In this document: positions 1-9,588 of the stretch, one piece after another
Position numbering within the stretch: the first letter of the stretch is position 1
Layout of the letters: the number at the start of each line of letters is the position of its first letter
Assembly: GCF_000315915.1 (NCBI RefSeq)
Contig: NC_020187.1
Coordinates: 868,001-932,000 of the forward strand
Source: Henningerozyma blattae CBS 6284
Taxonomy: Eukaryota; Ascomycota; Saccharomycetes; Saccharomycetales; Saccharomycetaceae
Direction: 5' to 3'
DNA: 64,000 nt
Program-made: the position numbers and the translations under genes
The notes under the pieces: model-generated
What the model saw: only the letters and a program-made list of their open reading frames with translations
Database searches by the model: none
What the model was told of the DNA's origin: nothing

Positions 1-1883
1 ACTGACAAATCAATATCATAATCCACACTAAGATTAATAAGCTGAACATTTTTTCGCACATCCACTAATGTTTCAATTTGTTCTTTAGTGCTCTGAGATA
101 TTGAATCTTTATGCTTTTCAAGCGATGAAATTAATCGGAGGCCATCTAACCAAACATATGTAGTTTCTTTAGTATCAAAATATAAGTTTAATAATACATT
201 ATGATTTCTATCTGATAAATTAATTTCCACATATACACTTTTCTGAATTAGATTAACCATTTTAAAATCATCTGGTACGTTGTTACCAATAGTAATTTGA
301 TTTCCTTCAAAATAAAAAATATCGCTTAATCGAACTACCTTAGTCTGAGACTTTGAAAAATTCAGATTTTTATCAGATGATAATGTAATGCGATTATCAC
401 CAATCTGGGGTAATTCTTCAGGCCTAATATCGAATTCTCTTAATAAAATATTATTTTGGTTTGCTGATAACACTATGAATGCTACCCTAGGATACTGTAC
501 ATCTGGAGCCAATGGATTTTCGGCATATACCCAAGAACCGTTTTGTAATTGTAATAATCGTTGATGACGCACATATTCATAAACTTGAGTTGTTAACATT
601 GCATCAAACTCTATTACTCGTCCCGACCATTTACTGTAATGCTTCTGTCTAAGGGTATCAAGCTGCCAATTTCGTGCAACCTTATATGATATATTCTCAA
701 GAGTTTTTAATCTAGTTTTGAAAAAATTGCACCCATATGTAAAATTGTGGGGTGTCATTGATTTATCAATTATTATAGGAATCAAATCTAGCAATGATTC
801 TAAGTCATTGCCAGTTTTTGCATCTGATTCTGCCCACATATTGAGAATTCTTTCCATTATTATGTAATAAATAGAGGCATTGTTAATTAATAAAAATATA
901 ATAAATTTTTCTGCTGAATCAGTTAGCCGTAGATTTGTGCTGTAGTTATCTAATGCAATCGATACACGAACTAGAGCTTTAGATAAAGGAAATGGAGATA
1001 TGCCGAATAATAACTGTTCACTATATGTTTTTTTAAATGATAAATTAGAGTTTTCAAGAAAGTTAACGGCATCATACGCTTGTAAAAGGGTAATCTTTTT
1101 TTCATCTTGTAGCATCTTAGTTTCTTCAGTAAAATTATTATTAGTGATAGAAGATAACGCAGAAACCTCTTTTAAAGCGTTAAAATAGCGGTCTTTCAAG
1201 GGACCCTCATACTCCTGCAACGAATATCTTGATAAAATACCAGTCTTCCCATATTTTATACCAGTAAAACTTTTGAACAAGGTATCTGATACATCATCAT
1301 TATCTATTAAATTAGAAAAAAATTCTCTTAATTCATTCAAATTTATAAAATTTCTCATTATAATTGCAACAGTGAGACTTAAATCTTCGAATGATAATGA
1401 TGACAAACATTCAAAATGTAGAGAAAAAATTTCTAAAGCTAGTTTGGTTTCAGACAGATTCTCAGCACTCTGTAAGACATATTTTGTATAAGTCTGCACA
1501 AAAATAGGATTTACATAAAGACTTCTCATAATTGTTACCAAATGTTTTTTATGCCTCGTCTGATCATCTAGACATATTGTAAAAAGTTTTTTCATCACAA
1601 AATTCATCTCAACTAGACTTACTCTGGAACAAGTGGCTATTAGAATTGTCCAAAAGAAAGACTCTTGTACCACTGTCTCTAAGAGGAAATCATCTTCACA
1701 ATAGTCCATAAATTTCACTATCATTTTAGGTAGAGTTTCAATAGAAAGTATATCTGGCATATCTTTATTATTAACCAATAATTTGAAAAATTCTTTTAAT
1801 TTGCATTGATCCACTTGTGACGGAAGGGAGTAGTCACTAGCCGTAGTTATCAGCTCTGATAATCGAAGTTCCAAATCATCCAT
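1..1883 (-). CDS. LMO1: LMO1 homologue (ELMO-like), C-terminus beyond the window edge
   Basis: An open frame of about 627 codons runs on the minus strand from an ATG at 1881-1883 to the left edge with no stop, so only the last few dozen codons are missing if it matches the S. cerevisiae length (about 665). The protein starts MDDLELRLSELITTASDYS and is helical and leucine-rich throughout, as expected of an ELMO-type armadillo scaffold; I see no signal peptide or membrane segment. The name rests mainly on position: it is divergent from MMM1, which is followed by SPO75, exactly the YLL007C-YLL006W-YLL005C order and strands. In S. cerevisiae Lmo1 pairs with Dck1 (DOCK-like) as an exchange factor for the GTPase Rho5, which moves to mitochondria under oxidative stress. 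That role here is inferred from orthology. Confidence 0.8.
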   Translation of the reverse strand, partial: MDDLELRLSELITTASDYSLPSQVDQCKLKEFFKLLVNNKDMPDILSIETLPKMIVKFMDYCEDDFLLETVVQESFFWTILIATCSRVSLVEMNFVMKKLFTICLDDQTRHKKHLVTIMRSLYVNPIFVQTYTKYVLQSAENLSETKLALEIFSLHFECLSSLSFEDLSLTVAIIMRNFINLNELREFFSNLIDNDDVSDTLFKSFTGIKYGKTGILSRYSLQEYEGPLKDRYFNALKEVSALSSITNNNFTEETKMLQDEKKITLLQAYDAVNFLENSNLSFKKTYSEQLLFGISPFPLSKALVRVSIALDNYSTNLRLTDSAEKFIIFLLINNASIYYIIMERILNMWAESDAKTGNDLESLLDLIPIIIDKSMTPHNFTYGCNFFKTRLKTLENISYKVARNWQLDTLRQKHYSKWSGRVIEFDAMLTTQVYEYVRHQRLLQLQNGSWVYAENPLAPDVQYPRVAFIVLSANQNNILLREFDIRPEELPQIGDNRITLSSDKNLNFSKSQTKVVRLSDIFYFEGNQITIGNNVPDDFKMVNLIQKSVYVEINLSDRNHNVLLNLYFDTKETTYVWLDGLRLISSLEKHKDSISQSTKEQIETLVDVRKNVQLINLSVDYDIDLS

Positions 1884-2324
1884 TACTATTAACCAAAAAA
1901 ATTCTTATTAAGTACTAAAAATATGATACTAAGTAACTTGTAAATAGTTACTACACTTAGATCTAAATAATCTTAAAATTCGAGAGGCCTTACCAAACTA
2001 AATTTTCTAGGACAGCCCAAAAAGTGTCATTAAGAAGTTTGTCACTGAGCAATTCACTGAGTGATTCAACACTTTAAAATTATAAATAGAAATACAATAT
2101 AAGGTGTAGCTATTATTTATCAATCCTTAAATATTATTTTTATCTATGAGCTTTTCTGAATTTTTCAATTTTTTATATTTGTTAGGAGGTTATTAAATTT
2201 TGTGAATCCAGCTTCCGTTATTCTGTAATAATCCTTAAAAAATATCAAGATAAACACTGGAACTTCATTGGTAATTTACATCAAAAATGTTAACTGTAAA
2301 TACTGAAAATAGTATATAGTGCTT

Positions 2325-2367
2325 AATATATATATATATAATATATATATATATAATATATATATTT
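2325..2367. repeat. AT dinucleotide microsatellite in the LMO1-MMM1 divergent promoter
   Basis: A nearly pure run of alternating A and T, broken by a few AA steps, ends 34 bases before the MMM1 start codon. It lies in the 518-base interval between two divergent genes (1884-2401) and is the only distinctive element I see there. It could act as a nucleosome-poor or TATA-like element for MMM1, but it may equally be a neutral slippage repeat. Confidence 0.85.
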
Positions 2368-2401
2368 AGCAATTTAAGATCCTCTAAACCTATTTTTTTC
2401 A

Positions 2402-3748
2402 ATGAATTTTAATGGCACACAGGGACTTAATGTGCTTGGACCAAGCGATTTAAGTCAAGACGAACAAGTCGAATGGAATGATTATATTAGTAGAGTTTTA
2501 CCTTCCCAAGTTCAAAATCTAGTTCAACAAAAGCTTGAAGAGCGAAACTTAGTAATCCAAAATGATGAGAAGAGAACAGAGAAGGATATGAATTTTACAG
2601 AAGATCAGCTCTGGAAATTGTTTACCTCATTAGATAACCCTTATTGGAGTCAAACTCCAAATGTAGCAATCCCTACTGAAAGATCATCATTTGTGTCAAA
2701 ATCTTTTGTGAAAGGTTTAATATTTGGTCAATTAAGTGTTGTTATATTACTGATATTTTTCATTAAGGTATTTTTGTTTAGTGAAAACCCATCAAAACAA
2801 AAAAGAGATACTAAACATGCATTTGATAAAGATGAGTTAAAGAGTGATATAAACAATTGTGGTGTTCAAACATCCAATTCAAGTATTATATCTAAAAGCT
2901 TCTTAGCCTCTCTAATGAGAAAACAAAATTCAAACGTACCAGATGACGTGGAAAATGAACGTTATCGCCAACTAATAAACATTCTAGAAAAAACATCTTA
3001 TAACGTTGAAACCCATGCAGCTGAGTCATTAGATTGGTTTAACGTTCTTGTGGCCCAGATTTTACAACAATTTAGGGAAGAAGCTTGGCAAAAAAATAAA
3101 ATTGTGCATTCATTAAATGATTTCATTGAGAAAAGATCGAATGAATTACCACGCTATTTAGATATAATTAAAGTCACTGAAATTGATACAGGGGAAGGGT
3201 TTCCTATTTTTTCAAATTGTAGAATTGGGTATTCCCCAAATAGCAATAAGCAGAAATTAGAAGCAAGAATTGATATTGATGTAAATGATAGAATAGCATT
3301 AGGAGTAAAAACACAACTACTTTTAAATTATCCAAAATTTGCAAGTGCTGCTTTGCCATTAAATGTTACAGTTGCAATAGTTAGATTTAAAGGCTGTTTG
3401 ACAGTCTCATTGGCTACTGCAGAGGAGTTTGGTATAACCTCAAATCTTGAAAATGATCAAGAAGATTCCGATGAAAATAAAGGTTATTTTTTGGTATTTT
3501 CATTTTCACCAGATTATATAATGGAATTTGAAACAGGTTCATTGGTTGGGGCACGGTCAAAATTAGAAAATATTCCAAAGGTAGCAGGCCTAATTGAGTC
3601 TTATATTCAAAATTGGTTTATTGAGAGGTGTGTAGAGCCAAGATTTCAATTTATCAAGTTGCCGAGTATCTGGCCAAGAAGTAAAAATACAGGGCAGGAA
3701 ATCACTCTTCCTGTGGACTCAAATATAGGTATTTCAGAAAATCAGTGA
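2402..3748 (+). CDS. MMM1: Mmm1, ER subunit of the ERMES ER-mitochondria tether
   Basis: The 448-residue product matches Mmm1 in length (426 in S. cerevisiae) and layout. A short polar luminal N-terminus is followed by one transmembrane segment near residues 104-126 (the stretch around GQLSVVILLIFFIKVF), a variable linker, then the SMP lipid-binding domain from about residue 190 to the end. Family-typical stretches are seen, including AESLDWFNVLVAQI, FPIFSNCRIGYSPNS, SKLENIPKV and VEPRFQFIKLPS. Mmm1 is the ER-anchored subunit of ERMES with Mdm10, Mdm12 and Mdm34, and moves phospholipids between ER and mitochondria. The gene is divergent from LMO1 and convergent with SPO75, whose stop lies only about 80 bases away. 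No lesions are visible. Confidence 0.97.
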   Translation: MNFNGTQGLNVLGPSDLSQDEQVEWNDYISRVLPSQVQNLVQQKLEERNLVIQNDEKRTEKDMNFTEDQLWKLFTSLDNPYWSQTPNVAIPTERSSFVSKSFVKGLIFGQLSVVILLIFFIKVFLFSENPSKQKRDTKHAFDKDELKSDINNCGVQTSNSSIISKSFLASLMRKQNSNVPDDVENERYRQLINILEKTSYNVETHAAESLDWFNVLVAQILQQFREEAWQKNKIVHSLNDFIEKRSNELPRYLDIIKVTEIDTGEGFPIFSNCRIGYSPNSNKQKLEARIDIDVNDRIALGVKTQLLLNYPKFASAALPLNVTVAIVRFKGCLTVSLATAEEFGITSNLENDQEDSDENKGYFLVFSFSPDYIMEFETGSLVGARSKLENIPKVAGLIESYIQNWFIERCVEPRFQFIKLPSIWPRSKNTGQEITLPVDSNIGISENQ

Positions 3749-3827
3749 AAAAATATATTTCAAAGGGAGAAAGTCTTAATTAAATTAATATATACTGCTA
3801 TAAAGCCTTAGAGATAATAATTTTCAT

Positions 3828-6587
3828 CTATTCCTCGGGAGTGTCAATATTGAATACAATATTACCCGTATTATTAATGGCGTAGTACTGTGTCTTACTT
3901 TCAACCTCAAAATTGGATTTAAAATACCTAATGTCGTCTTTATAGCAATTGTGTGTATCATAAACCATCCATAATTTTAAGGGACTTCTCTTCTGCATAA
4001 ATGGTACCTCAAATTTATTATACTTTAAATCTTGCAAGTCTTGGATAAGTCCAAAGTTGAGATTTGTAGTGTCACCGTTGGTAGCATCATAAATATGCTT
4101 GAAAGAGCATAGAGGCGGATGTTTAATTTTACAAACATACAACTCGTAAATTTTATAATTTGCCATTAAGGTTAAGATAAATATTAGTATCATCACTGAA
4201 GACATTTTTCCATGATTGGATAGCGCAAAAATTCCAATCATACACACCTCCATGCAATATACTCCAGTATATAAATGTAGCATTGCTTGTATATACAATT
4301 TCCCATACGTTTCAGATACATTTTCTTTGTTATTCTGGAATTCGAATAAATATTTAACAGAGTAAAAAATGCATGCAAAAGAAAAAAAGCATAATGGTAA
4401 AATTACTGGAGCAAGAACAGAGTATATTATCCCAATACATCCAAACACGGAAAATAGTGCATAAGCAGAGCCCCATGATATAGTAATAAAAGACTGCATT
4501 CTTTTAAATTTTCTTTGTGGGGAGTGGACAAAAATTCTATAGTAGAAAATCTCTAATAGAATATCCTTTGTTTGCAATAGCGTACCCCCTGCATATGCTA
4601 AACATCTAATAACAATAAAGGAACAAAAGAAATTAGAGCTTTTAGGCAACTCGTGGGCTAATAAAGTTGCAATTATGGTCGGATTATTAATTATTTTTTC
4701 GATTACAAAATAAATTCCTGAAGAAATTGTTACGACCATGAACAAATGTACGAATAAAAAATAAAAAAACCACCTTTGAGTATCAATTTGAACTTCTGCT
4801 TTTGTTTTCCAAGATTTAAAATAGGCTAACCAGTTAAAAATAAAAGGAACGATTTCAATTAAAAATATTAATGTTATGATGGAAAGTAAATTTGAAACCA
4901 GATCGCCCAACGCACCTGAAGGTATTTTTATTGAAGATAGAAAAGGATCTAGAATAGATTGATATTCTATTTGTGTTAACAATCCTACACAAGCTACAGG
5001 CAGAATCCATCCTAAAATAATTATAATATATATTACGTTAACGAAGGCAGATTGAGCAATACCTCTTTTGGTGTCTTCCCTGTTCATATTCTCCCAAATT
5101 ATATCCTTTGGATTTGGACCTACTAAAATATTGTTCCATTCGTTTATATTTCGTGACTGTAGTATTTGTGCAAACATATGAGATTGAAATGCAGATTTAA
5201 AGCTTATTATTATTTTTTTATACGAAACTACGTTGTTTCCCCTCCTTCCATTTGAAAAGGATGCAAATAATGGATAGCTTTTATAATTGACACACATTTC
5301 TTCCCAGATTTCCCTTAGCTTGTAATATTTTTCGAGCTGATACCTAAATATCTGCAAAGATTTCGATTGAAAACTAACTTTTTGAAACTTCAATAGTGGG
5401 ATATAAAAACTCCCACAATAATTTAGATTGATCCATTCAATAGAAATTGTAAAACAAAACCTTTTGCTAATAGTAGTTAAAAAGAATTTTAGTTTATTTT
5501 TTAAAACTGATAGTTTTTGTTTCTTGGTAAATGGACCATTTAAACTTTCAATATTCTTGAAAAATTTATACAGATACATATCTATCGCATGTGCTTGCAA
5601 AGAATGGTCTATTTTATTAATATTTTCGTGAAGTATCTTAACTTGAGGACATGATTTTGGAAAAAATGATATACTTTCTACTGAGTTGGGCAAAATACAA
5701 CTGAAATATTTTATTATTTCATTTTTATTTCCATGTAAATGCTCAGGTATATTATCAATATATAACGTATTTTGATATTTTCCTAAGTACTTCTCTTGTT
5801 GCAAATTTGAATGGATAAACTGCATTTCTGCAATTAACCATACATGATACCCAATTACAACTGTTATGCTCAAAATTAAATGTATTAATAAAATTTGAGA
5901 TTGTGTATTCGATATATTTGACATATTGAATTTGTCTAGTGATTTAGGATTTCCTGTGGTAAAGTCCAATTTCTTGGCCTCCTCTTTGTTAGAAAAGTAA
6001 TGAATTGGAAGTAGAATTGGGAGGTGTACAAAAGATAAACACAAGAAAAATATAGTCAATTGCTTGAGAAATCGAAAAAATAAGTAGGTGTCTAAACCAC
6101 AAGTCTCAATATATTCTTCAATATTTGATTTCAATAAAGGTTTTATCCAATCAAAAAATTTCTTTTGAAATCGTTTAAAAATAGTAATATCTCTTGGTGA
6201 TTGGCTTTTACCATCTTCCACAAACCCCCTCAGTAAATTATGTATTTGGTACATTTCTTTATATTTAATTCTAATACAAATAAATACCAAAAACTGGAAT
6301 ACAAAATAAACAAAAGAAATTAAGATACTTATCAAAAATGTTTTTAGAGAAATGCCAAGGTGCTTATGTGCAGACCCAGTTCTCGGAGTATTCGAATATC
6401 TGGATAAAAAGTTTAGACTAACATATTTCAACAACCTTGCTCTGTCTATCTCACCTGAATTATTAAAGTTCACCACTAAAATTGAGATATTATCGTCTAT
6501 ATCTAATGAACCTAGAATATTATTCGATGAGTGTAGATCCATAGTGCTTGGATACTTCACATTATTGCTCATTGCAGGAAAAGGCAC
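3828..6587 (-). CDS. SPO75: Spo75-like protein of the OSCA/TMEM63 (Csc1) family
   Basis: A 919-residue protein (868 in S. cerevisiae) with the Csc1/TMEM63 layout: about three transmembrane segments in the first 250 residues, a cytosolic domain at roughly 260-510 containing a motif around LYIDNIPEHL, then a cluster of hydrophobic segments at about 520-810 (for example FVNVIYIIIILGWILPVACVG). The family includes osmosensitive or mechanosensitive cation channels. In S. cerevisiae Spo75 is needed for spore formation and expressed in meiosis. Orthology is backed by position beside MMM1 with matching strand. The 5' side opens onto a gene-poor interval of about 1.5 kb. Ion-channel activity for Spo75 itself is an inference from the family. 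Confidence 0.93.
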   Translation of the reverse strand: MPFPAMSNNVKYPSTMDLHSSNNILGSLDIDDNISILVVNFNNSGEIDRARLLKYVSLNFLSRYSNTPRTGSAHKHLGISLKTFLISILISFVYFVFQFLVFICIRIKYKEMYQIHNLLRGFVEDGKSQSPRDITIFKRFQKKFFDWIKPLLKSNIEEYIETCGLDTYLFFRFLKQLTIFFLCLSFVHLPILLPIHYFSNKEEAKKLDFTTGNPKSLDKFNMSNISNTQSQILLIHLILSITVVIGYHVWLIAEMQFIHSNLQQEKYLGKYQNTLYIDNIPEHLHGNKNEIIKYFSCILPNSVESISFFPKSCPQVKILHENINKIDHSLQAHAIDMYLYKFFKNIESLNGPFTKKQKLSVLKNKLKFFLTTISKRFCFTISIEWINLNYCGSFYIPLLKFQKVSFQSKSLQIFRYQLEKYYKLREIWEEMCVNYKSYPLFASFSNGRRGNNVVSYKKIIISFKSAFQSHMFAQILQSRNINEWNNILVGPNPKDIIWENMNREDTKRGIAQSAFVNVIYIIIILGWILPVACVGLLTQIEYQSILDPFLSSIKIPSGALGDLVSNLLSIITLIFLIEIVPFIFNWLAYFKSWKTKAEVQIDTQRWFFYFLFVHLFMVVTISSGIYFVIEKIINNPTIIATLLAHELPKSSNFFCSFIVIRCLAYAGGTLLQTKDILLEIFYYRIFVHSPQRKFKRMQSFITISWGSAYALFSVFGCIGIIYSVLAPVILPLCFFSFACIFYSVKYLFEFQNNKENVSETYGKLYIQAMLHLYTGVYCMEVCMIGIFALSNHGKMSSVMILIFILTLMANYKIYELYVCKIKHPPLCSFKHIYDATNGDTTNLNFGLIQDLQDLKYNKFEVPFMQKRSPLKLWMVYDTHNCYKDDIRYFKSNFEVESKTQYYAINNTGNIVFNIDTPEE

Positions 6588-7876
6588 ATCCTTTATAATA
6601 GTATTTTAAACATTGGACAAAGGAACTATATTCAAAATCCAATATATGTATACTTATTTATTTATTAGCATATTATATTTTTTTATTCGTCTTTTGTTTT
6701 TTTAACGATTTTTTCAGCCTATTTATTTTTGTGACACTAAATTTGCTACTAATATTAAAACTTGGGGATATTGAAAAGCATGGAGTAAAACAAATAACTA
6801 AATAGCATACATATTTACAGAATTTCTATCAAATATTGAATCTAATCTTTGTAGAAATTTAGATTGAATATTGGTACGTTTGTAGACATAAAATAGTTTC
6901 TTTTCGCTCTTAATTTGGCTTTTTTTTACATCTTGAGTAAATAGCAATATGAGGTATGAGAAAATCTTATATTGCAATTCGAAGTATGGTTCAAAAGTTT
7001 ATTAAAAGATATTCAAATGTACGGCTATACAATTTATGAATAATTCTTTAAAGGCATCTTGGTAACCAATAGAACCTACAAAAATCAAAAATTAAAATTG
7101 GACCTCTTGAACAAAATAAATTAAAGGATCTACAATGATAGAAATAGTATAAAACGATACCAAATACAACTAAAAATATACATAAGTAAGTATTTAGAGA
7201 CAGATATGATGCATATATTCTAGCAATGGTGAATTTATAACTTTAGTGTATTGTAAGTTAGGAAAGCGCTATGTTTCTTGCTTGGCAGGCTATCTTCCTA
7301 AAGTAAAAAGTTCTTCAAACGAAATTCATTACTAGAATAGTCACACATACCCTTTAAATGCGTGTTGACTGAAAAAAAATTTCATATACCAACCTTATTA
7401 GAAACAAACGAAAGTTGTGTTAATACCTAGTTTATCAACGGTTATGCAATTATACTTAATTGACTAGAACAGTCTTCACATCTGGAATAAATCATAGTTT
7501 AATAGAACACTAGTGATATTATACATAGGGGAATACGAGGAGATTGAACAATGAGGGTTTATTAGAAACTGTTGAGAGTGATAATGAAGTGAAAAGACTA
7601 AAACTTATATTAATAACCGTAGAATAGGCTATTTTAATGTATGAGCTAATTCGTATAAGAATTGTTGACATATTAGCAAGAATTAGCTTCTTGGATATAG
7701 TCATAATGAAAGAAATACAGAATGCTAATAAATTCTGTCTCCAAAAGAGCACATATCAAATGGATTTCATCACAGTTACTTCAAATAATAATGGCATTGT
7801 TTAATTCCGATAATTCAATACTGAAATACTACAATAATACTCTAACATAGCATTGAATTGCCTCAATCCAGCATTC
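6588..7876. other. gene-free AT-rich interval upstream of SPO75
   Basis: About 1.3 kb between the SPO75 start and the first LTR relic. Stop codons are frequent in all frames and the longest open stretch (7519-7752, minus) has low-complexity composition and no recognisable motif. ORC3, the neighbour of SPO75 in S. cerevisiae, is absent. The interval presumably holds the SPO75 promoter. I see no RNA gene in it. Confidence 0.6.
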
Positions 7877-8053
7877 TGTTGGAACCACATAAATACCACA
7901 CTTCTCTATTTAGTACATATATAAAGAGCATATTTTGTAAATAAATATGGATGTTTATAGAGTATTTATAACAATGTCTAACTCTCTTGAAAACCAGTAA
8001 AATTACATCAAAATACATTATTAACTAATGTCAGACTCTCTTCAATTCCAGTA
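7877..8053 (+). mobile_element. degenerate LTR and adjacent LTR 3'-end fragment upstream of tRNA-Gln
   Basis: A decayed LTR begins TGTTGGAACC at 7877, contains an ATATATAAAG box, and ends at 7999 with an end close to the one shared by other LTRs in this window (ACAATGTCTAACTCTCTTGA followed by a variant of CCCAGTA). A second copy of the same 3' end lies at 8027-8053 (GTCAGACTCTCTTC, then CCAGTA). Both are in plus orientation and end 100-150 bases upstream of the tRNA-Gln gene, the position expected for elements that target Pol III genes. No target duplication is recognisable, which suggests age or nested insertion. Confidence 0.6.
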
Positions 8054-8154
8054 CTTTTCATTCTTGACAGTCGTTGTTAACAGTATTAATATTTGATAGC
8101 GCATACCGGCTTTAGGAAATTTAGGTATGCATTCACACTCTAAATATCAGAGCA

Positions 8155-8225
8155 GGTCCAATAGTGTAGTGGTTATCACCTTCGGTTCTGATCCGAATAA
8201 CCCCGGTTCGAATCCGGGTTGGACC
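8155..8225 (+). tRNA. tQ(CUG): tRNA-Gln (anticodon CTG)
   Basis: A full cloverleaf can be drawn. The acceptor GGTCCAA pairs with TTGGACC; the D-stem is GTG/CAC; the anticodon stem TTCGG/CCGAA encloses loop TTCTGAT with CTG at the anticodon position; the T-arm is CCCGG-TTCGAAT-CCGGG. There is no intron. A run of six T follows directly at 8226-8231 and would end Pol III transcription. LTR relics lie 100-280 bases upstream and a solo LTR about 870 bases downstream, as is common around yeast tRNA genes. Confidence 0.97.
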
Positions 8226-8284
8226 TTTTTTAATTTTCTGAGTAACAATTTTAAGCTTTTGCCATGTATTCTAAGAATATGTAT

Positions 8285-8944
8285 CACGTGATTTTAAGGA
8301 TTAATAATTATGTATAGATTTGTCAAGGTCAGACATAAATCACGTGACACGAAAAACAAACATAGAACAAGAACTCGAGAATGTGAATATAAAAGGGAAC
8401 AATCTTACACGAAGAACAAATGAAGAAAGCTCAGAGCGAAGAAAGCAACGAACGGGATGAGTTTCTAAGTCTAGAGAAAAATATTAACATCTTAATTACC
8501 ATACACAGTTAGATAAATAGAGTCTTTATACCAAGTATAATATAGTTAGAACTCCGACTTGCTGCAATAGAAGAAGGAGGAGGAATTTACAAGATACATA
8601 GATTGGAACCATAAAAATTGTGACAGCTTTGCTACTGCCAGTTGTATATCTTTTTGGATGCTAGTTTAATACCAACTGTTTATTAAACTATACAACTATA
8701 TACCTGAGCCTATGTAAGTTAAATATTACGTTTCGATTTGTTCACTGTACACTTCCATCTTTTGTATTTCGTCCTTTTTGTTCCCTCTAGTTTATTCTTT
8801 TAGCTTTAGATTCTTAAATAGAATTTATGTTCATGATTCACTTACTTGTTAATCTACATGTTCATTCCGTTATCAAGTGATCCTGATTTATACACGTGAC
8901 TAACGTAGCTCACACTACGTGACATTGTGTTTCAGTATCACGTG
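8285..8944. promoter_or_regulatory. cluster of four CACGTG palindromes in a gene-free interval
   Basis: CACGTG occurs at 8285-8290, 8341-8346, 8893-8898 and 8939-8944, three of them in the wider context ATCACGTGA. In Saccharomycetaceae this motif is bound by Cbf1 (also centromere element CDEI) and other basic helix-loop-helix factors. Between tRNA-Gln and the solo LTR at 9100 I find no gene the sites would serve. One short open frame (30 codons, from about 8419) follows a TATAAAAGGG-like box but is unsupported. Binding by Cbf1 is inference; the motif count is direct. Confidence 0.45.
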
Positions 8945-9099
8945 ATTTCAATTTTTTTCATATAGCACCTTCAGAGGCTTGAGATATTTACAAATTAATA
9001 TAAAAATGATACCAAAAATGGTACCAATATTCCATATTATTGAAATATTAAGGGTACCAGGCATTGATTTACTTAGACTAAGTAAAATTAGATTATTTC

Positions 9100-9313
9100 T
9101 ACTGGGATTCAAGAGAGTTAGACATTGTTATACAGTGTTTAAGATGTAAAGACGATTGCTTTATTTAGACATATATAGTTAATATAATTAAAATGAATAT
9201 ATTTCTTAAATAGTGTTTTACGATATAAACAGAAAAACACATTTTAAACAATAAGTCACGTGATAAAAAGTATTTTACCACTTAATAGAAAATGATATAA
9301 TCATATTCCAGCA
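9100..9313 (-). mobile_element. solo LTR of the TGCTGGAATA...CCCAGTA family
   Basis: Read on the minus strand this 214-base unit starts TGCTGGAATATG and ends GAATCCCAGTA. The same unit recurs, with substitutions, inside the larger LTRs at 46544 and 51769 and in shortened form at 56851. Flanks are ATTTC and ATTTT, consistent with a 5-base target duplication with one change. It lies in the 3' flank of the RRM gene (minus strand) whose stop is at 9589. It contains one CACGTG (9257-9262). The element class of this short LTR cannot be told from the LTR alone; its TGCTGGAATA start resembles Ty1-type LTRs. Confidence 0.8.
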
Positions 9314-9588
9314 ATTTTCTGTCAGAAAACAGTTTGATTGGAACATTTTAAAATTAAGTAATTCATCAAACTAGAATATAATTCGTAAAAATAATGCACT
9401 AAAATAGAAAAATATCTGCAGAAGGATTTAGTTATATCTATACAGTATTAATTCAAGTGACTTAATTATTTCTGCCTAGTGTGTAATAGGAGGTCCGTAT
9501 AATGTATTAGTTTATATATAACGTAAAATAAATGCTGTTAAGGCAACTTCTGATCAAATCAAGTTTTGGGATATTCAAAACGCTCTTA

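Noticed and set aside
8419..8511. 30-codon open frame after a TATAAAAGGG-like box downstream of tRNA-Gln
   Set aside because: Too short, no motif, and no evidence of expression or conservation; it could be a retroelement leader.
8285..9262. Possible point centromere (CDEI-like CACGTG motifs in AT-rich DNA)
   Set aside because: No CDEIII-like element with a TTCCGAA core is found at the right distance, so only CDEI-like motifs are present.
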